DNA of 64,000 nt from Variovorax flavidus (GCF_030317145.1 NZ_JASZYE010000002.1:620001-684000), one strand, 5' to 3'. Shown: positions 20,129-29,733, counted from the stretch's first letter. Program-made: numbers and translations. Notes: a model not told the origin generated them from the sequence alone.

Positions 20129-21022
20129 TCAGCGCCTGACCCTGGCTTCGAGCAGGTCGCCCATGCCAATGCGCTTCGCGAACTCGATGCGCACGCGCTC
20201 CGACACCTCAAACACCTCGCCCGCGCCGTCGCCCACGAAGTCGATCAGCGAGCGCATGGGCCGTGTGCCGGCGGGCAGGCCCACGATGCGGACGATCTCG
20301 TCGGCCACGGCCTGCGGGTCGGCATCGTCGGGCGTCAGTGCCGAGAGGCGCTCGCCGATCTGGTCCATCACTCCGTCGTAGCGGCTGTACGCGGCGGCGG
20401 TGGCTGCATCGGCCGGCTTGCCGGCGCTCGGGAAGTGGTCGGTGCCGCGGGTGAACGCGCCCGGCACGACGATGGAGGTCTCGATGCCGAAGCGCGCGAT
20501 CTCGTAGGCCAACGTCACGGCCAGCGAGTCCATCGCCGCCTTGGCCGCGCCGTACGGCCCCATGAACGGCGGAAAGCCGCCCTTGGTGGTCGTGCTGCTG
20601 ATCCACAGCATCAACCCCGACTCCTGCCGTCGAAGGTACGGCAGCACCGCGCGGTTCACGCGCTGGGCGCCGAGCACGTTGGTGTCGAACACCTTCGTGA
20701 TCTCCTCCGGGCTGAACGCCTCGGTCGGCCCGACCACGAGGTGGCCCGCGTTCTGCATCACGACGTCGAGGTGCCCCTGCTCGCGGACGATGGTCGCTGC
20801 GGCCGCATCGGCGGACGCCTGCGAGAGCACGTCGAGTTCGAGCGGGTGCAGTTGCAGCCCCTTGGCCGCCGCCAGTGCACGCAGTTCGGCGGCGCGTCCG
20901 TTGTTGCGCCCGGCGATGTCGCGCATCGATGCATAGACGATGTGGCCCGCTTCGGCGAGGGACTGGGCGCTGAGCTTGCCGATGCCGGTGCCGGCGCCCG
21001 TGACGAGGATGACGGATTGCAT
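20129..21022 (-). CDS. SDR-family oxidoreductase
   Basis: 297 aa classical short-chain dehydrogenase: TGAGTGIG (residues 8-15) for NAD(P) binding, NAG, the catalytic serine in ISST, and the YGAAK motif. Substrate unknown. The start at 21022 has AAGGAG upstream. It follows another SDR gene by 32 bases in the same direction, so the two are probably co-transcribed and controlled by the divergent LysR gene. Confidence 0.88.
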   Translation of the reverse strand: MQSVILVTGAGTGIGKLSAQSLAEAGHIVYASMRDIAGRNNGRAAELRALAAAKGLQLHPLELDVLSQASADAAAATIVREQGHLDVVMQNAGHLVVGPTEAFSPEEITKVFDTNVLGAQRVNRAVLPYLRRQESGLMLWISSTTTKGGFPPFMGPYGAAKAAMDSLAVTLAYEIARFGIETSIVVPGAFTRGTDHFPSAGKPADAATAAAYSRYDGVMDQIGERLSALTPDDADPQAVADEIVRIVGLPAGTRPMRSLIDFVGDGAGEVFEVSERVRIEFAKRIGMGDLLEARVRR

Positions 21023-21054
21023 GTCGAACTCCTTGGATGAGCGAATGAATGAAC

Positions 21055-21798
21055 TCAGGCCACGCCGCCGTTGGCGCGCAGGATCTGGCCGTTGACCCAA
21101 CCCGCATCCGGGCCGGCGAGGAAGGACACCACCGAGGCGATGTCCTCGGGCTGGCCGAGCCGCTGCAGCGGCGGCATCTTCGCGAAGGCCTGGATCTGCT
21201 CTTCGGTCTTGCCGTCGAGGAAGAGGGATGTCGCGATCGGGCCGGGGGCCACGGCGTTCACCGTGACGTTGCGGCCGCGCAGTTCCTTGGCGAACACGTG
21301 CGTGAAGGCCTCGACCGCCGCCTTGGTGGCGTTGTAGATCGCGTAGCCGGGCATGTTCAGCGCGAGCGTGGTGCTGGAGAAGTTGACGATGCGCCCGCCT
21401 TCGTTGAGCCGGGTGGCGGCTTCGCGCAGCGTGTTGAAGGTGCCGCGCACGTTGATGTCGAAGGTCTGGTCGTAGAGGGCGTCGCTGTGCTCGGCCAGCG
21501 GCACGGTCTTCAGCACGCCGGCGTTGTTGACCAGCACGTCGACCCGGCCGAGTTGCGCCTCGACGGTGTCGAACATGCGGCGCACTTCGTCGGCGTTCGC
21601 CACGTCGGCCTGGACCGCGATGGCCTTGCCACCGGCGGCCACGAGTTCGGCGACCAGCGCATCGGCCTGCGTCGAGCCGGAGGCGTAGTTGACGGCGACG
21701 GCAAAGCCGTCCCTGGCAAGCCGCTGTGCGACGGCGGCGCCGATGCCGCGCGATGCGCCGGTGACGATGGCGACCTGGGTGTGGCGAGGGGTGTTCAT
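21055..21798 (-). CDS. SDR-family oxidoreductase
   Basis: 247 aa classical SDR: TGASRGIG (13-20), NNAG, catalytic serines in FSSTT, and YNATK. It resembles 3-oxoacyl-ACP reductase-like (FabG-like) enzymes of secondary metabolism; the substrate is not visible. It is the first gene of a two-SDR unit and is divergent from a LysR-type regulator, with a 16-bp palindrome 35 bases upstream of its start. Confidence 0.88.
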   Translation of the reverse strand: MNTPRHTQVAIVTGASRGIGAAVAQRLARDGFAVAVNYASGSTQADALVAELVAAGGKAIAVQADVANADEVRRMFDTVEAQLGRVDVLVNNAGVLKTVPLAEHSDALYDQTFDINVRGTFNTLREAATRLNEGGRIVNFSSTTLALNMPGYAIYNATKAAVEAFTHVFAKELRGRNVTVNAVAPGPIATSLFLDGKTEEQIQAFAKMPPLQRLGQPEDIASVVSFLAGPDAGWVNGQILRANGGVA

Positions 21799-21832
21799 GG
21801 TGCGATTCCTTGCGTGTGGTGAGTGGGTGGAC

Positions 21833-21848
21833 GAATGGTCGACCATTC
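21833..21848. promoter_or_regulatory. 16-bp perfect palindrome, SDR/LysR intergenic
   Basis: GAATGGTC followed directly by GACCATTC. It lies in the 121-base gap between the leftward SDR gene (start 21798) and the rightward LysR gene (start 21920). A gap-free palindrome of this kind is more like a TetR-type operator than the T-N11-A of LysR proteins, so its reader is uncertain. Confidence 0.55.
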
Positions 21849-21919
21849 ACGCCAAAAGATAATCAGCCGACAATCGCCAACACAATTCCATTTACTCAAA
21901 CAATAGGCTGGGGATCGAC

Positions 21920-22822
21920 ATGGACCGCTTCCAGGAAATGCAGGCCTTCGTGCGCATCGCCGAGCGCCAGAGCTTCACGCAGGCCGCGGAAGACCTGCAG
22001 ATTCCGCGCGCCACCATCACCACGCTGATCCAGCGCATGGAAGAGCGGATCGGCACGCGGCTGCTGGAGCGCACCACCCGCACCGTGCGGCTCACGCAGG
22101 ACGGCGAGGCCCACTACCGCCGCTGCGTGCGGCTGCTGGCGGACGTGGAAGAGGCCGAGGGCTCGTTCAGGAACGCGGTGCCCAAGGGCTTGCTGCGCGT
22201 GAACCTCCAAGGGACGCTGGCGCGGCACTTCGTGGTGCCGGCGCTGCCCGGCTTTCTTGCGCGCTATCCGGAGCTGGAACTGCACATCGGCGAGGACGAC
22301 CGGCTGGTCGACCTCGTGCGCGAGGGCGTGGATTGCGTGCTGCGCGCGGGCACGCTGCACGACTCGTCGATGGTCGGCCGGCGCGTGGCGCTGCTGCCGC
22401 AGGTCACCGTCGCAAGCCCGGCCTATCTCGCGCAGCACGACGAGCCCGCGAGCGTGACCGCGCTCGGTGCGCACCGGGCCGTCAACTACATCTCCAGCGC
22501 GACGGGGAAGGCGGTGCCGCTCGAATTCACGGTCGATGGGCGCGTCACGACCGTGCCGCTCGGCGGCATCGTCTCGGTGACGGGTGCCGATCTGTACACG
22601 GGCGCAGCCGTCGCGGGGCTCGGGCTGGCCCAGGTGCCGCGCTATCGCGTGGCAAGCGAACTGGCGGACGGCCGCCTGCAGGTGCTCCTGGCGGGTTTCG
22701 CGCCACCGCCCATGCCGGTGTCGGTGCTCTACTCGCAGAACCGGCAGTTGTCATCGCGCGTGCGCGTGTTCACGCAATGGCTGCGCGACATCTTCGAGGC
22801 TGCGCCGGACGCAGCCGCGTGA
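21920..22822 (+). CDS. LysR-family transcriptional regulator
   Basis: 300 aa. The N-terminal winged HTH (residues 1-60, FVRIAERQSFTQAAEDLQIPRATITTLIQRME) is followed by the LysR effector domain (PRLYQ-type subgroup, with GLLRVNLQGTLARHFVVPAL). It is divergent from the two SDR genes and probably regulates them. The effector is unknown. Confidence 0.9.
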   Translation: MDRFQEMQAFVRIAERQSFTQAAEDLQIPRATITTLIQRMEERIGTRLLERTTRTVRLTQDGEAHYRRCVRLLADVEEAEGSFRNAVPKGLLRVNLQGTLARHFVVPALPGFLARYPELELHIGEDDRLVDLVREGVDCVLRAGTLHDSSMVGRRVALLPQVTVASPAYLAQHDEPASVTALGAHRAVNYISSATGKAVPLEFTVDGRVTTVPLGGIVSVTGADLYTGAAVAGLGLAQVPRYRVASELADGRLQVLLAGFAPPPMPVSVLYSQNRQLSSRVRVFTQWLRDIFEAAPDAAA

Positions 22823-22826
22823 GCTC

Positions 22827-23231
22827 CTAGTGCGGCTTCGCGCCCTTCTTGTCGGCGGGTGTCTCGGTGTGCATCACGCATCGCCAACCTTGATCGGTGC
22901 GAATCCAGGTCGAAGAATCGAACATCTCCTGCGTCGCGCTTTCTGATTGGCCTCGCATCGCCATGCGTTGCTTCACGCCGTAGGTCACGATGGCGGTGTC
23001 CTCGCTGGGGAAGACCACTTGCGTGTCGCTCAGTTCGAACGACGTCAGGACCATCGAATCCTGATCCGCCATTTTTCGATAGTCGGCATGGTCGAACTTC
23101 ATGGTTCCGTGCGAGCTCACCATCAGCGCGGGCTCGCTGAGCATGGCGACGGCGGTGTCCGTGTCGTGGTCGACCATGGATTGCCAGAACTTCTTTTCGA
23201 GATCAATCAACGTCTTGCTTGGGGTCGGCAT
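22827..23231 (-). CDS. NTF2-like (DUF4440-type) protein
   Basis: 134 aa: LEKKFWQSMVDHDTDTAVAMLSE at the start, then FELSDTQVVFPSEDTAIVTYGV and a final WRCVMHTETP, the usual cone-shaped NTF2 fold. It may bind or turn over a small ligand; nothing identifies which. Convergent with the LysR gene, 4 bases apart. The 184-base gap upstream (23232-23415) holds no gene I can support. Confidence 0.8.
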   Translation of the reverse strand: MPTPSKTLIDLEKKFWQSMVDHDTDTAVAMLSEPALMVSSHGTMKFDHADYRKMADQDSMVLTSFELSDTQVVFPSEDTAIVTYGVKQRMAMRGQSESATQEMFDSSTWIRTDQGWRCVMHTETPADKKGAKPH

Positions 23232-23415
23232 TCATCGCTCCTTCAGCTTTGGGAGTTCTCATCTTGAGATGCCACGCCGCACCCCATATCAGACGCCGAA
23301 TGGTCAGTGTGTAAGGAAGCCCCTACTTGGAGCGACACGATGCGGAGGAATCGAATTCCTGGCCTGACGCCGGATTCGCGGGTTCCAATACGGATATGTC
23401 GCAACCTCTCATCGC

Positions 23416-24183
23416 ATGAACCCGCACCCCGAGAAGACCCATCAGCGCCCGGCACGCACCGAGCGCGAAGTCCGCGTCGACCTTGCAGCGGCCTACCGCA
23501 TGGCCGCGCAGAACGGCTGGGACGACACCGTCTACACCCACCTGTCGGCCAGCGTCCCCGGCGAGCCGGGCCACTACCTGCTGAACCCGTTCGGCGCGAC
23601 CTTCGACGAGATCACTGCATCGAGCCTCGTCAAGGTCAACGTGCGCGGGGAGGTGGTCGATGATTCCGGCGCCCGCGTGAACCCGAGCGGCTTCGCGATC
23701 CACGGCGCGGTGCATGCCGCGCGACCGGAGGTCGAATGCGTGATCCACCTGCACACGCCCTGGGGCGTGGCGTTGTCGATGCTGCCGAACGGCCTGCAGC
23801 CGACCTCGCAATACGCGATGCGCCTGCACCGGCGGCTCGGGCGCCATGCCTACGAAGGGCTGGCGCTCGGTGCCGATGAGCAGCAGAGGCTCGTCGCGGA
23901 CCTCGGTGCGCTCGATGGCCTGATCCTCGACAACCACGGCACACTCGTCGTCGGCCGCACCGTGGCCGAAGCCTGGATGCTGATGCACCTGCTGGAACGC
24001 GCGGCCCAGGCGCAACTGCGTGCCATGGCCGCCACCGGCGGCGAAGTCCGCGTGGTCAGCGACGAACTCGCTGCACGCACCCATGGCGAATGGGTCGGCG
24101 ACGGCAGCGAATGGGACGGCGACATCGAATGGCCGGCCCTGCTGCGCCGGCTCGACCGCACCGCGCCCGGCTACCGCGATTGA
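23416..24183 (+). CDS. Class II aldolase/adducin-family protein
   Basis: 255 aa. The metal-binding histidines are visible in VIHLHTPWG and LDNHGTLVVG, as in fuculose-phosphate-aldolase-like proteins and adducin head domains. The substrate cannot be told. The next genes, a tautomerase and an MFS transporter, follow closely (29-base gap, then an ATGA overlap), suggesting a small catabolic operon. Confidence 0.88.
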   Translation: MNPHPEKTHQRPARTEREVRVDLAAAYRMAAQNGWDDTVYTHLSASVPGEPGHYLLNPFGATFDEITASSLVKVNVRGEVVDDSGARVNPSGFAIHGAVHAARPEVECVIHLHTPWGVALSMLPNGLQPTSQYAMRLHRRLGRHAYEGLALGADEQQRLVADLGALDGLILDNHGTLVVGRTVAEAWMLMHLLERAAQAQLRAMAATGGEVRVVSDELAARTHGEWVGDGSEWDGDIEWPALLRRLDRTAPGYRD

Positions 24184-24212
24184 CCCACCAACCATTGATC
24201 TGGAGAACTCAC

Positions 24213-24407
24213 ATGCCCACCATCCGCGTCGAACTGTTCGAAGGCCGTACCGTCGAGCAGAAGCGCGCCCTCGCGCAGGCCCTGACCGAGGCCACCGTGC
24301 GCACACTGGGCGGATCGCCCGAAGCCGTCGACATCCTGTTCTACGACATCGCGAAGCACGACTGGGCCACGGGCGGCAAGCTCTGGAGCGACCCTGCGCC
24401 GCCATGA
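24213..24407 (+). CDS. 4-oxalocrotonate tautomerase-like protein
   Basis: 64 aa, the length of the small tautomerase subunit. The catalytic Pro2 follows the initiator Met (MPTIRVELFEGRT). Such enzymes convert enol to keto forms as hexamers. TGGAG lies upstream of the start. The stop overlaps the MFS start by ATGA. Confidence 0.88.
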   Translation: MPTIRVELFEGRTVEQKRALAQALTEATVRTLGGSPEAVDILFYDIAKHDWATGGKLWSDPAPP

Positions 24408-25642
24408 GTTCACGCCTGCTGCCGGTCGGGGTCGACGCCAGCGCGTTGCCCCTGCTCATCGCCAGGGCGCTGAGGGCCTTCGGCGACGGCTACATGGCCG
24501 TGCTCCTGCCTGCCTATCTGCTCTCGATCGGACTCGGCACCCTGGAGGTCGGCATCGTGAGCACGGCGACGATGCTCGGGTCCGCGGCAGCGACGCTCGC
24601 TGTCGGCGCGTGGGGCTACCGCTTCGCGGGCATGAAGCTGTTGCGCGGCGCGGCCATGTTGATGGCCGCCACGGGCCTGGGGTTCGCGAGCCTGTCCTCG
24701 TTCTGGCCTTTGCTGATCGTGGCGCTCGTCGGCACGCTCAACCCGAGTTCGGGCGACGTGAGTGTCTTTCTGCCGCTGGAGCACGCCCGGCTGGCCGGGG
24801 CGGCGCAAGGCCATGCGCGAACCGCGCTGTTCGCGCGCTACAGCCTGGTTGGCGCACTGTGCGCCGCTCTGGGGGCGCTCGCGGCTGCCGTGCCCGACTG
24901 GCTGGTCAGGCACGCCGGGCTCCCGCGCCTGGATGCGTTGCGCGGCATGTTTCTGGTCTACGCCGCGATCGGCCTGGCCGTCTTCTGGCTCTATCGGAAT
25001 CCGCCGGCGCGCGAGGGCGCGGCCGATGCGGCCGACGCGCCCGCGGCTCCCGTCGCGCCGGCACCGCTGGGTGCTTCGCGCGGTGTCGTGGTTCGATTGG
25101 CGGCCCTCTTCAGCGTCGACGCCTTCGCCGGCGGGCTGACGGTCAACGCGCTGATGTCGCTGTGGCTGCTGGAGCGCTTCGGCCTCTCGCTGGCGCAGGC
25201 CGGCGTGTTCTTCTTCTGGACCGGCTTGCTCGGCGCGGCGTCCCAGCTCGCTGCGCCGCCAGTCGCCCGGCGCATCGGACTGCTGAACACGATGGTCTTC
25301 ACGCACCTGCCGGCGAACATCTGCCTGGTGCTGGCCGCCCTCGCGCCCAGCTTGCCGGTCGCCCTTGGGTTGCTCATGGTCCGCAGCGCCCTGTCGTCGA
25401 TGGACGTGCCCACGCGCACCGCCTATGTCATGGCCGTCGTCACGCCCGCGGAGCGCAGCGCCGCCGCGAGCTTCACGGCAGTGCCGCGAAGCCTGGCGGC
25501 CGCGATCAGCCCGACGCTGAGCGGAGCGATGTTCGCGGCCGGCTGGATCTCGCTGCCGCTCATCGCATGCGGCCTCCTCAAGATCGCCTATGACCTGACG
25601 CTGTGGCGTGCCATGCGGCGCAGCCGGGTCGAGGGACTGTAG
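24404..25642 (+). CDS. MFS transporter
   Basis: 412 aa with about 12 hydrophobic segments and a cytoplasmic Ala/Pro loop near residues 200-225. It is coupled to the tautomerase gene by ATGA and therefore probably moves the substrate or product of the aldolase/tautomerase enzymes. It resembles MFS proteins without an assigned substrate. Confidence 0.85.
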   Translation: MSSRLLPVGVDASALPLLIARALRAFGDGYMAVLLPAYLLSIGLGTLEVGIVSTATMLGSAAATLAVGAWGYRFAGMKLLRGAAMLMAATGLGFASLSSFWPLLIVALVGTLNPSSGDVSVFLPLEHARLAGAAQGHARTALFARYSLVGALCAALGALAAAVPDWLVRHAGLPRLDALRGMFLVYAAIGLAVFWLYRNPPAREGAADAADAPAAPVAPAPLGASRGVVVRLAALFSVDAFAGGLTVNALMSLWLLERFGLSLAQAGVFFFWTGLLGAASQLAAPPVARRIGLLNTMVFTHLPANICLVLAALAPSLPVALGLLMVRSALSSMDVPTRTAYVMAVVTPAERSAAASFTAVPRSLAAAISPTLSGAMFAAGWISLPLIACGLLKIAYDLTLWRAMRRSRVEGL

Positions 25643-25735
25643 GCGGCGGTCCTGCCGGCGTGTGTGGCACGCTCGATGCTTTGAAGAACTACCGCATGCC
25701 GGAATCCGCGAGGGCGGACAGGCTGCGCGAACTCG

Positions 25736-26689
25736 ATGCTGCAAACACTGGCCATCACGGGCCCCATCTACCTCGTCATTGCGCTCGGCTTCCTGGCCGG
25801 GCGTGCCGGCATCTTCAGCAAGCTGGACATGCGGGTGCTCGGCACCTACGTGGTCAGGTTTGCGCTGCCCGCGCTGGTGTTCACGGCGCTCTCCCAGCGC
25901 CCCGTCGGCGAGGTCATGAACGGGCGCTATGTGCTGGGCTATGCCGTCGGTTCGCTCGTCGTGATGATGGCCGCCTTCGGCTGGGCGTGGCGCTGGCAGG
26001 GCAAGAGCTTCACGCTGAGCGCCCTGTGCGGGCTCGGTTGTGCGAGCTCGAACAGCGGCTTCATCGGCTACCCCATCGCCATACTCGTCGCCGGGCCGTC
26101 TTCCGCCGCGGTCGGCCTGGCGATGTGCATGCTGGTCGAGAACCTGTTGATGATCCCGCTCACGCTGGTGATGGCGGACAGCGGCCACGTGGGCGCGGGC
26201 AAGTGGCACCGCGTTCTCATGCAGTCGATCACCCAGCTCTCCCGGAACCCGGTCATCCTGGCGATCGTGGGCGGCCTCGCCGTCTCGTTGATCGGAATCC
26301 CGATCACCGGCGTGCTGGCGCGCACCATCAACATGCTGGCCATGTCCTCGGCGGCGGTGTCCCTCTTCGTGATCGGAGGCACATTGGTCGGATTGAGAAC
26401 CAAGGGCATGCGGCGGGACGTGACCGCCATCGCCGCCGGCAAGCTCCTGCTGCACCCGATGGCGGTGGGACTCATGATGTGGCTCGTGCCGCCGAGCGAC
26501 CCGACGCTGCGGGCCGCGGCCGTGGTCTTCGCCGCCACGCCGATGCTCAGCATCTACCCCATCCTGGCGCAGAAGTACGGCTTCGAGGAAATGTGCGCCG
26601 CAGCCCTGCTGCTGGCGACCGTGTTGTCGTTCGTGACGATCAGCATCGCGCTGTGGTTGCTCGGGCCGGTCCTCGGATGGGCCGTGTAG
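25736..26689 (+). CDS. AEC-family (auxin efflux carrier-like) transporter
   Basis: 317 aa with about ten TM segments in two halves. The phrases YVVRFALPALVFTAL and SSNSGFIGYPIA match bacterial AEC permeases, several of which carry malonate or other organic acids. No Shine-Dalgarno is obvious at 25736. It lies 93 bases after the MFS gene and may be separately transcribed. Confidence 0.87.
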   Translation: MLQTLAITGPIYLVIALGFLAGRAGIFSKLDMRVLGTYVVRFALPALVFTALSQRPVGEVMNGRYVLGYAVGSLVVMMAAFGWAWRWQGKSFTLSALCGLGCASSNSGFIGYPIAILVAGPSSAAVGLAMCMLVENLLMIPLTLVMADSGHVGAGKWHRVLMQSITQLSRNPVILAIVGGLAVSLIGIPITGVLARTINMLAMSSAAVSLFVIGGTLVGLRTKGMRRDVTAIAAGKLLLHPMAVGLMMWLVPPSDPTLRAAAVVFAATPMLSIYPILAQKYGFEEMCAAALLLATVLSFVTISIALWLLGPVLGWAV

Positions 26690-26723
26690 TGCGATCGAAG
26701 TGAGCGGATCTATCGGCGCCCGA

Positions 26724-27476
26724 TCAGCCCGCAGGAGCCAGGATGTTCGTGCAGTTCGTGGTGAGCGGGTCGAGTGTCATCGCGAGCTGCCCGATCAGCC
26801 GGTCGCTGTAGTTCTTGTTGGGATGCACGAAGTCGACCAGATCCCAGGCGCCATAGAACGGCACCCTTCCCCAGTCGGCAAAGGCTGTGTTCGTGTTGAT
26901 GGCGATCGCCTGAACGATCGTGTCGTAAAAGTCCCGCCGCAGGAGATCGAAGTAATCAAGTTGTCCGCCCAGGGCCTGGTGGGAGAAACCGGTCAACACC
27001 GGAATGCGGCCCTCATCCCGCACTCTCTGGATGATGGCGTAGTACTCGTTGATCACCGTGTTGATGTTTTTCCCTTGCCACGCGTCGATGACACCGTTTT
27101 CGATGATCACGAAGTGTGCGCTGCGCGGCAGGCCGGGAAAGACAGGTGCCAGGTCGGCAAGCCTCATGCCTGCGACCGAATGATCGGCCAGCACCAGCAG
27201 GTTGGGCCTGACGAGCTGCAGCATCATGGAAGGGACGACCGCAGTCCCGTTGAAGGCCATGATCGAGTCGCCATAAATCTCGACCGTGCACAGCGATGGA
27301 TCTTCGGCAGGCTTGCGGAGAGTCGCGCCATCTTCCGCCTTCTGGGAATCCGCCGCAGGCGTTGCGGCCGACTGGCCGACGGTGGCGAGTGCGGCAGTCC
27401 CCGCGCCCCCATCGCCCCCTCCTCCACAGCTGGCAAGGAATCCTGCCAGCAACACGGCAGCAAGCACGGGAATCAT
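26724..27476 (-). CDS. SGNH/GDSL hydrolase lipoprotein
   Basis: 250 aa. The lipobox is LASC (Cys17) followed by GGGG. The hydrolase domain has YGDSIM (nucleophile Ser71) and a C-terminal DFVH (Asp215, His218) that completes a Ser-His-Asp triad. An esterase or lipase-like role at the cell envelope is expected; the substrate is unknown. It is convergent with the AEC gene. The 27,477-27,707 gap holds no gene I can support. Confidence 0.85.
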   Translation of the reverse strand: MIPVLAAVLLAGFLASCGGGGDGGAGTAALATVGQSAATPAADSQKAEDGATLRKPAEDPSLCTVEIYGDSIMAFNGTAVVPSMMLQLVRPNLLVLADHSVAGMRLADLAPVFPGLPRSAHFVIIENGVIDAWQGKNINTVINEYYAIIQRVRDEGRIPVLTGFSHQALGGQLDYFDLLRRDFYDTIVQAIAINTNTAFADWGRVPFYGAWDLVDFVHPNKNYSDRLIGQLAMTLDPLTTNCTNILAPAG

Positions 27477-27707
27477 GGTCGTCTCCTCAACGCGGTGCGA
27501 TCGCTCCCTGTGTGCCGGCAGGACATTGGCATCGTTTGATCGGAATGGCGAGAGTCATCAAGTCAACGACATCGTCAAAAAGGTTATCCGTCACGATGCC
27601 CGAGCGCTGGGCCTTCGCCCTTCGGTTCAAACTCTATGTGGCCGACGCATACTTGAATCCCGCTTCGTTCCTGAAGCGCAGTCGTATCCAAGCCGACCGG
27701 AGATTGC

Positions 27708-28775
27708 ATGCCAACACAAGAAGCGTTGTCTGTCTGGAGTTCCGGGGTTTACCTGCGCCAATCCATCCTGAATCGGAAGCACTCCTTGTTCCGATTGGTA
27801 GGCAAATACGTATTGGCGGGGGGAGCCCTCGCATCTGTTCTGACAGGGACCGTGTCCGGTTTGCTGGCTGGCGAGTCCGGAAAGCCCACCATTGTCGAGA
27901 TGCTGATCGGCAAGTTGAGTGCCGCTGTATCGGTCGAGTATGTCGTCAAGGTGCTTCTGATCCTGGCGCTGCTGTTCTCGATGGACGTCATCAGATGCAT
28001 GTCGCGACTTGCCTCGGACAGAGACAAGGAGGCGGAAGAGATCATCAAGAACAGGGATGCGCAGATCGACGCAAAAGACCTGCTCATCACCGATCAGAGA
28101 TTGAAGGCCAGGCTGGATCTGATCACGCGCATACCCAATGAAATCGCGTTGATCGATGCGAAGAGCGCAGTCGTCCGGCAAGGACGAGTCCTGATCATGA
28201 TCGACCTTGTCGGCTTTGGCGCATTCAACAAGTCGCATTCCAGCCACGCCGGAAATGCCGTCTTGAGAGAGTTTGCGCAGTTCATGTTCCTGCGCTCACG
28301 GCGAGTCGAGCACGTATATCACCTGATCGCCGAGAGCGACAGTGGATCAAGAGCGATCGAGTACAACAACACAGTGTTCCGCCTTCATCGAAAGGGGGAT
28401 GAGTTTCTTGTGGTGCTCGAGGGCGGAGAAGTCGAGGCGTTGGGTTTCCTCAATCGCCTCCGCGAGGCCACGGAGCAGAAGGACTCTGCGATATCTTTGG
28501 CCGGTGGGCGCGGCGTACTGTTCTACGCTGGCATATTTGCCATTGACGCCGATCTGGAGCCCAACGAATGCCTGCACAAGGTCGATCAGGTCCTGGCACA
28601 TGCAAGACAGCGCCCGGAGCTGGGTCGGGTCAAATGGGGTTCCGAGACAGACCACAACAGCTTGAGCCGCGATGCGGACGAGAACGAACGCGCTTTTGAA
28701 TTCAAGCGGGGGCTGTACAGGGCGTTCCAGACGGACCCGTACTGGACGGGAACGGAATATCTTTCCGACAGGTAG
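27708..28775 (+). CDS. Membrane protein with degenerate GGDEF domain
   Basis: 355 aa. Two TM segments lie at about 33-53 and 78-95, then a charged helix, then a GGDEF-like domain. Asp166 in IDLVGFGAFN aligns with the first metal-binding Asp of diguanylate cyclases. The signature loop reads RKGDEF (229-233 KGDEF), with Lys replacing the first Gly. It could make c-di-GMP weakly, or act only as a GTP or c-di-GMP sensor. Base use is less GC-biased than in its neighbours, hinting at a different origin. Confidence 0.8.
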   Translation: MPTQEALSVWSSGVYLRQSILNRKHSLFRLVGKYVLAGGALASVLTGTVSGLLAGESGKPTIVEMLIGKLSAAVSVEYVVKVLLILALLFSMDVIRCMSRLASDRDKEAEEIIKNRDAQIDAKDLLITDQRLKARLDLITRIPNEIALIDAKSAVVRQGRVLIMIDLVGFGAFNKSHSSHAGNAVLREFAQFMFLRSRRVEHVYHLIAESDSGSRAIEYNNTVFRLHRKGDEFLVVLEGGEVEALGFLNRLREATEQKDSAISLAGGRGVLFYAGIFAIDADLEPNECLHKVDQVLAHARQRPELGRVKWGSETDHNSLSRDADENERAFEFKRGLYRAFQTDPYWTGTEYLSDR

Positions 28776-28832
28776 ATGCCAAATCGATGCGATCGATGAC
28801 GAGCGGGCAGGCTCAGGGCCTACAGCCGACGC

Positions 28833-29645
28833 TCAGCTCTTTGTCGCCAGCTTCCGCTTGGGACGAGGGCTGACATTGGCTTCGGCGTGCTCCGTCGGCT
28901 GGTTCGGGACAGCCGCAGGCATGGGCTGACGTTGAGCGCTCGATCCCGATCTCTTTGGACTGGCTTTCAGGCCCGAGAAGATCGGGCCTTCCACCGCGCC
29001 TGGAATCTCGAGCGGCATGAAGGCAATGCGTTCGGCTTCCGCTGGCGCAAGACCAAAGCCGACCAGAACGCTTTGCAGGATGAGCTCCGGATGGTTCGCG
29101 CGCGTGGGCTCGGTCAGCATCGTCTCGATGCCATAGAAGATGGCGCCGAGCACGATGTCCCGTGCAACGCGCACGCTGTCGACGGTCAAGCGGTTCCTGC
29201 TCTTGGCAAGTTCCAGATCGCGCGTGAGATAGATGTCGATCAGCTGCCCACGCGTGGCGATGCGTGTTCCGACCTGCGTCATGAAGCTGCCCCACACCGG
29301 ATAACGCAGTGCCATCTGCATGTAGAGGCGGGTGCCGGCTGAAAAGCGCTCGACCGGATCTTCAAGGTGAAGCACGAGGGGGTCGACGATCTGGAGAACT
29401 TCATCGCTCATTGCCGTGGCGAGCGCAAGAAGCAGTTCGTTGGTGGTCTTGAAGTGGTTGTAGAAGGTGCCGCGCGACACCCCCGCCGCAGCGATGAAGT
29501 CGTCGATGACGGCCGAATCGGGCCCCTTGTCGGTGAAGACCGCCAAGGCACTTTCGAGCAAGCGCAGGCGGGTTTTCTCGCGGCGCAGCGCGCCGACCCT
29601 GACGCGATGGTCTTCCACCTTCAATTCATTGGCTAGCTCTGTCAT
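28833..29645 (-). CDS. TetR-family transcriptional regulator
   Basis: 270 aa. The N-terminal HTH (about residues 48-67, IDDFIAAAGVSRGTFYNHFKT) is typical of TetR, and the C-terminal tail past residue 220 is basic and low-complexity. The start at 29645 (MTELAN) is preferred to an ATG at 29714. It is divergent from the aromatic-degradation operon, and two inverted repeats in the gap are candidate operators, so it probably represses that operon until a pathway metabolite binds. Confidence 0.88.
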   Translation of the reverse strand: MTELANELKVEDHRVRVGALRREKTRLRLLESALAVFTDKGPDSAVIDDFIAAAGVSRGTFYNHFKTTNELLLALATAMSDEVLQIVDPLVLHLEDPVERFSAGTRLYMQMALRYPVWGSFMTQVGTRIATRGQLIDIYLTRDLELAKSRNRLTVDSVRVARDIVLGAIFYGIETMLTEPTRANHPELILQSVLVGFGLAPAEAERIAFMPLEIPGAVEGPIFSGLKASPKRSGSSAQRQPMPAAVPNQPTEHAEANVSPRPKRKLATKS

Positions 29646-29733
29646 CGGTGTGGAGCGTACACGAGGCAAATGCCCCGAATGCTCGTAGCCGGCACCTAGG
29701 GAAATCCCTGCCATTTTGCTCTCTTTGTCATAT

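Noticed and set aside
20129..21850. Single 573-aa fusion of the two SDR genes
   Set aside because: The second half of that frame is a shadow. Each SDR has its own start, and their frames differ.
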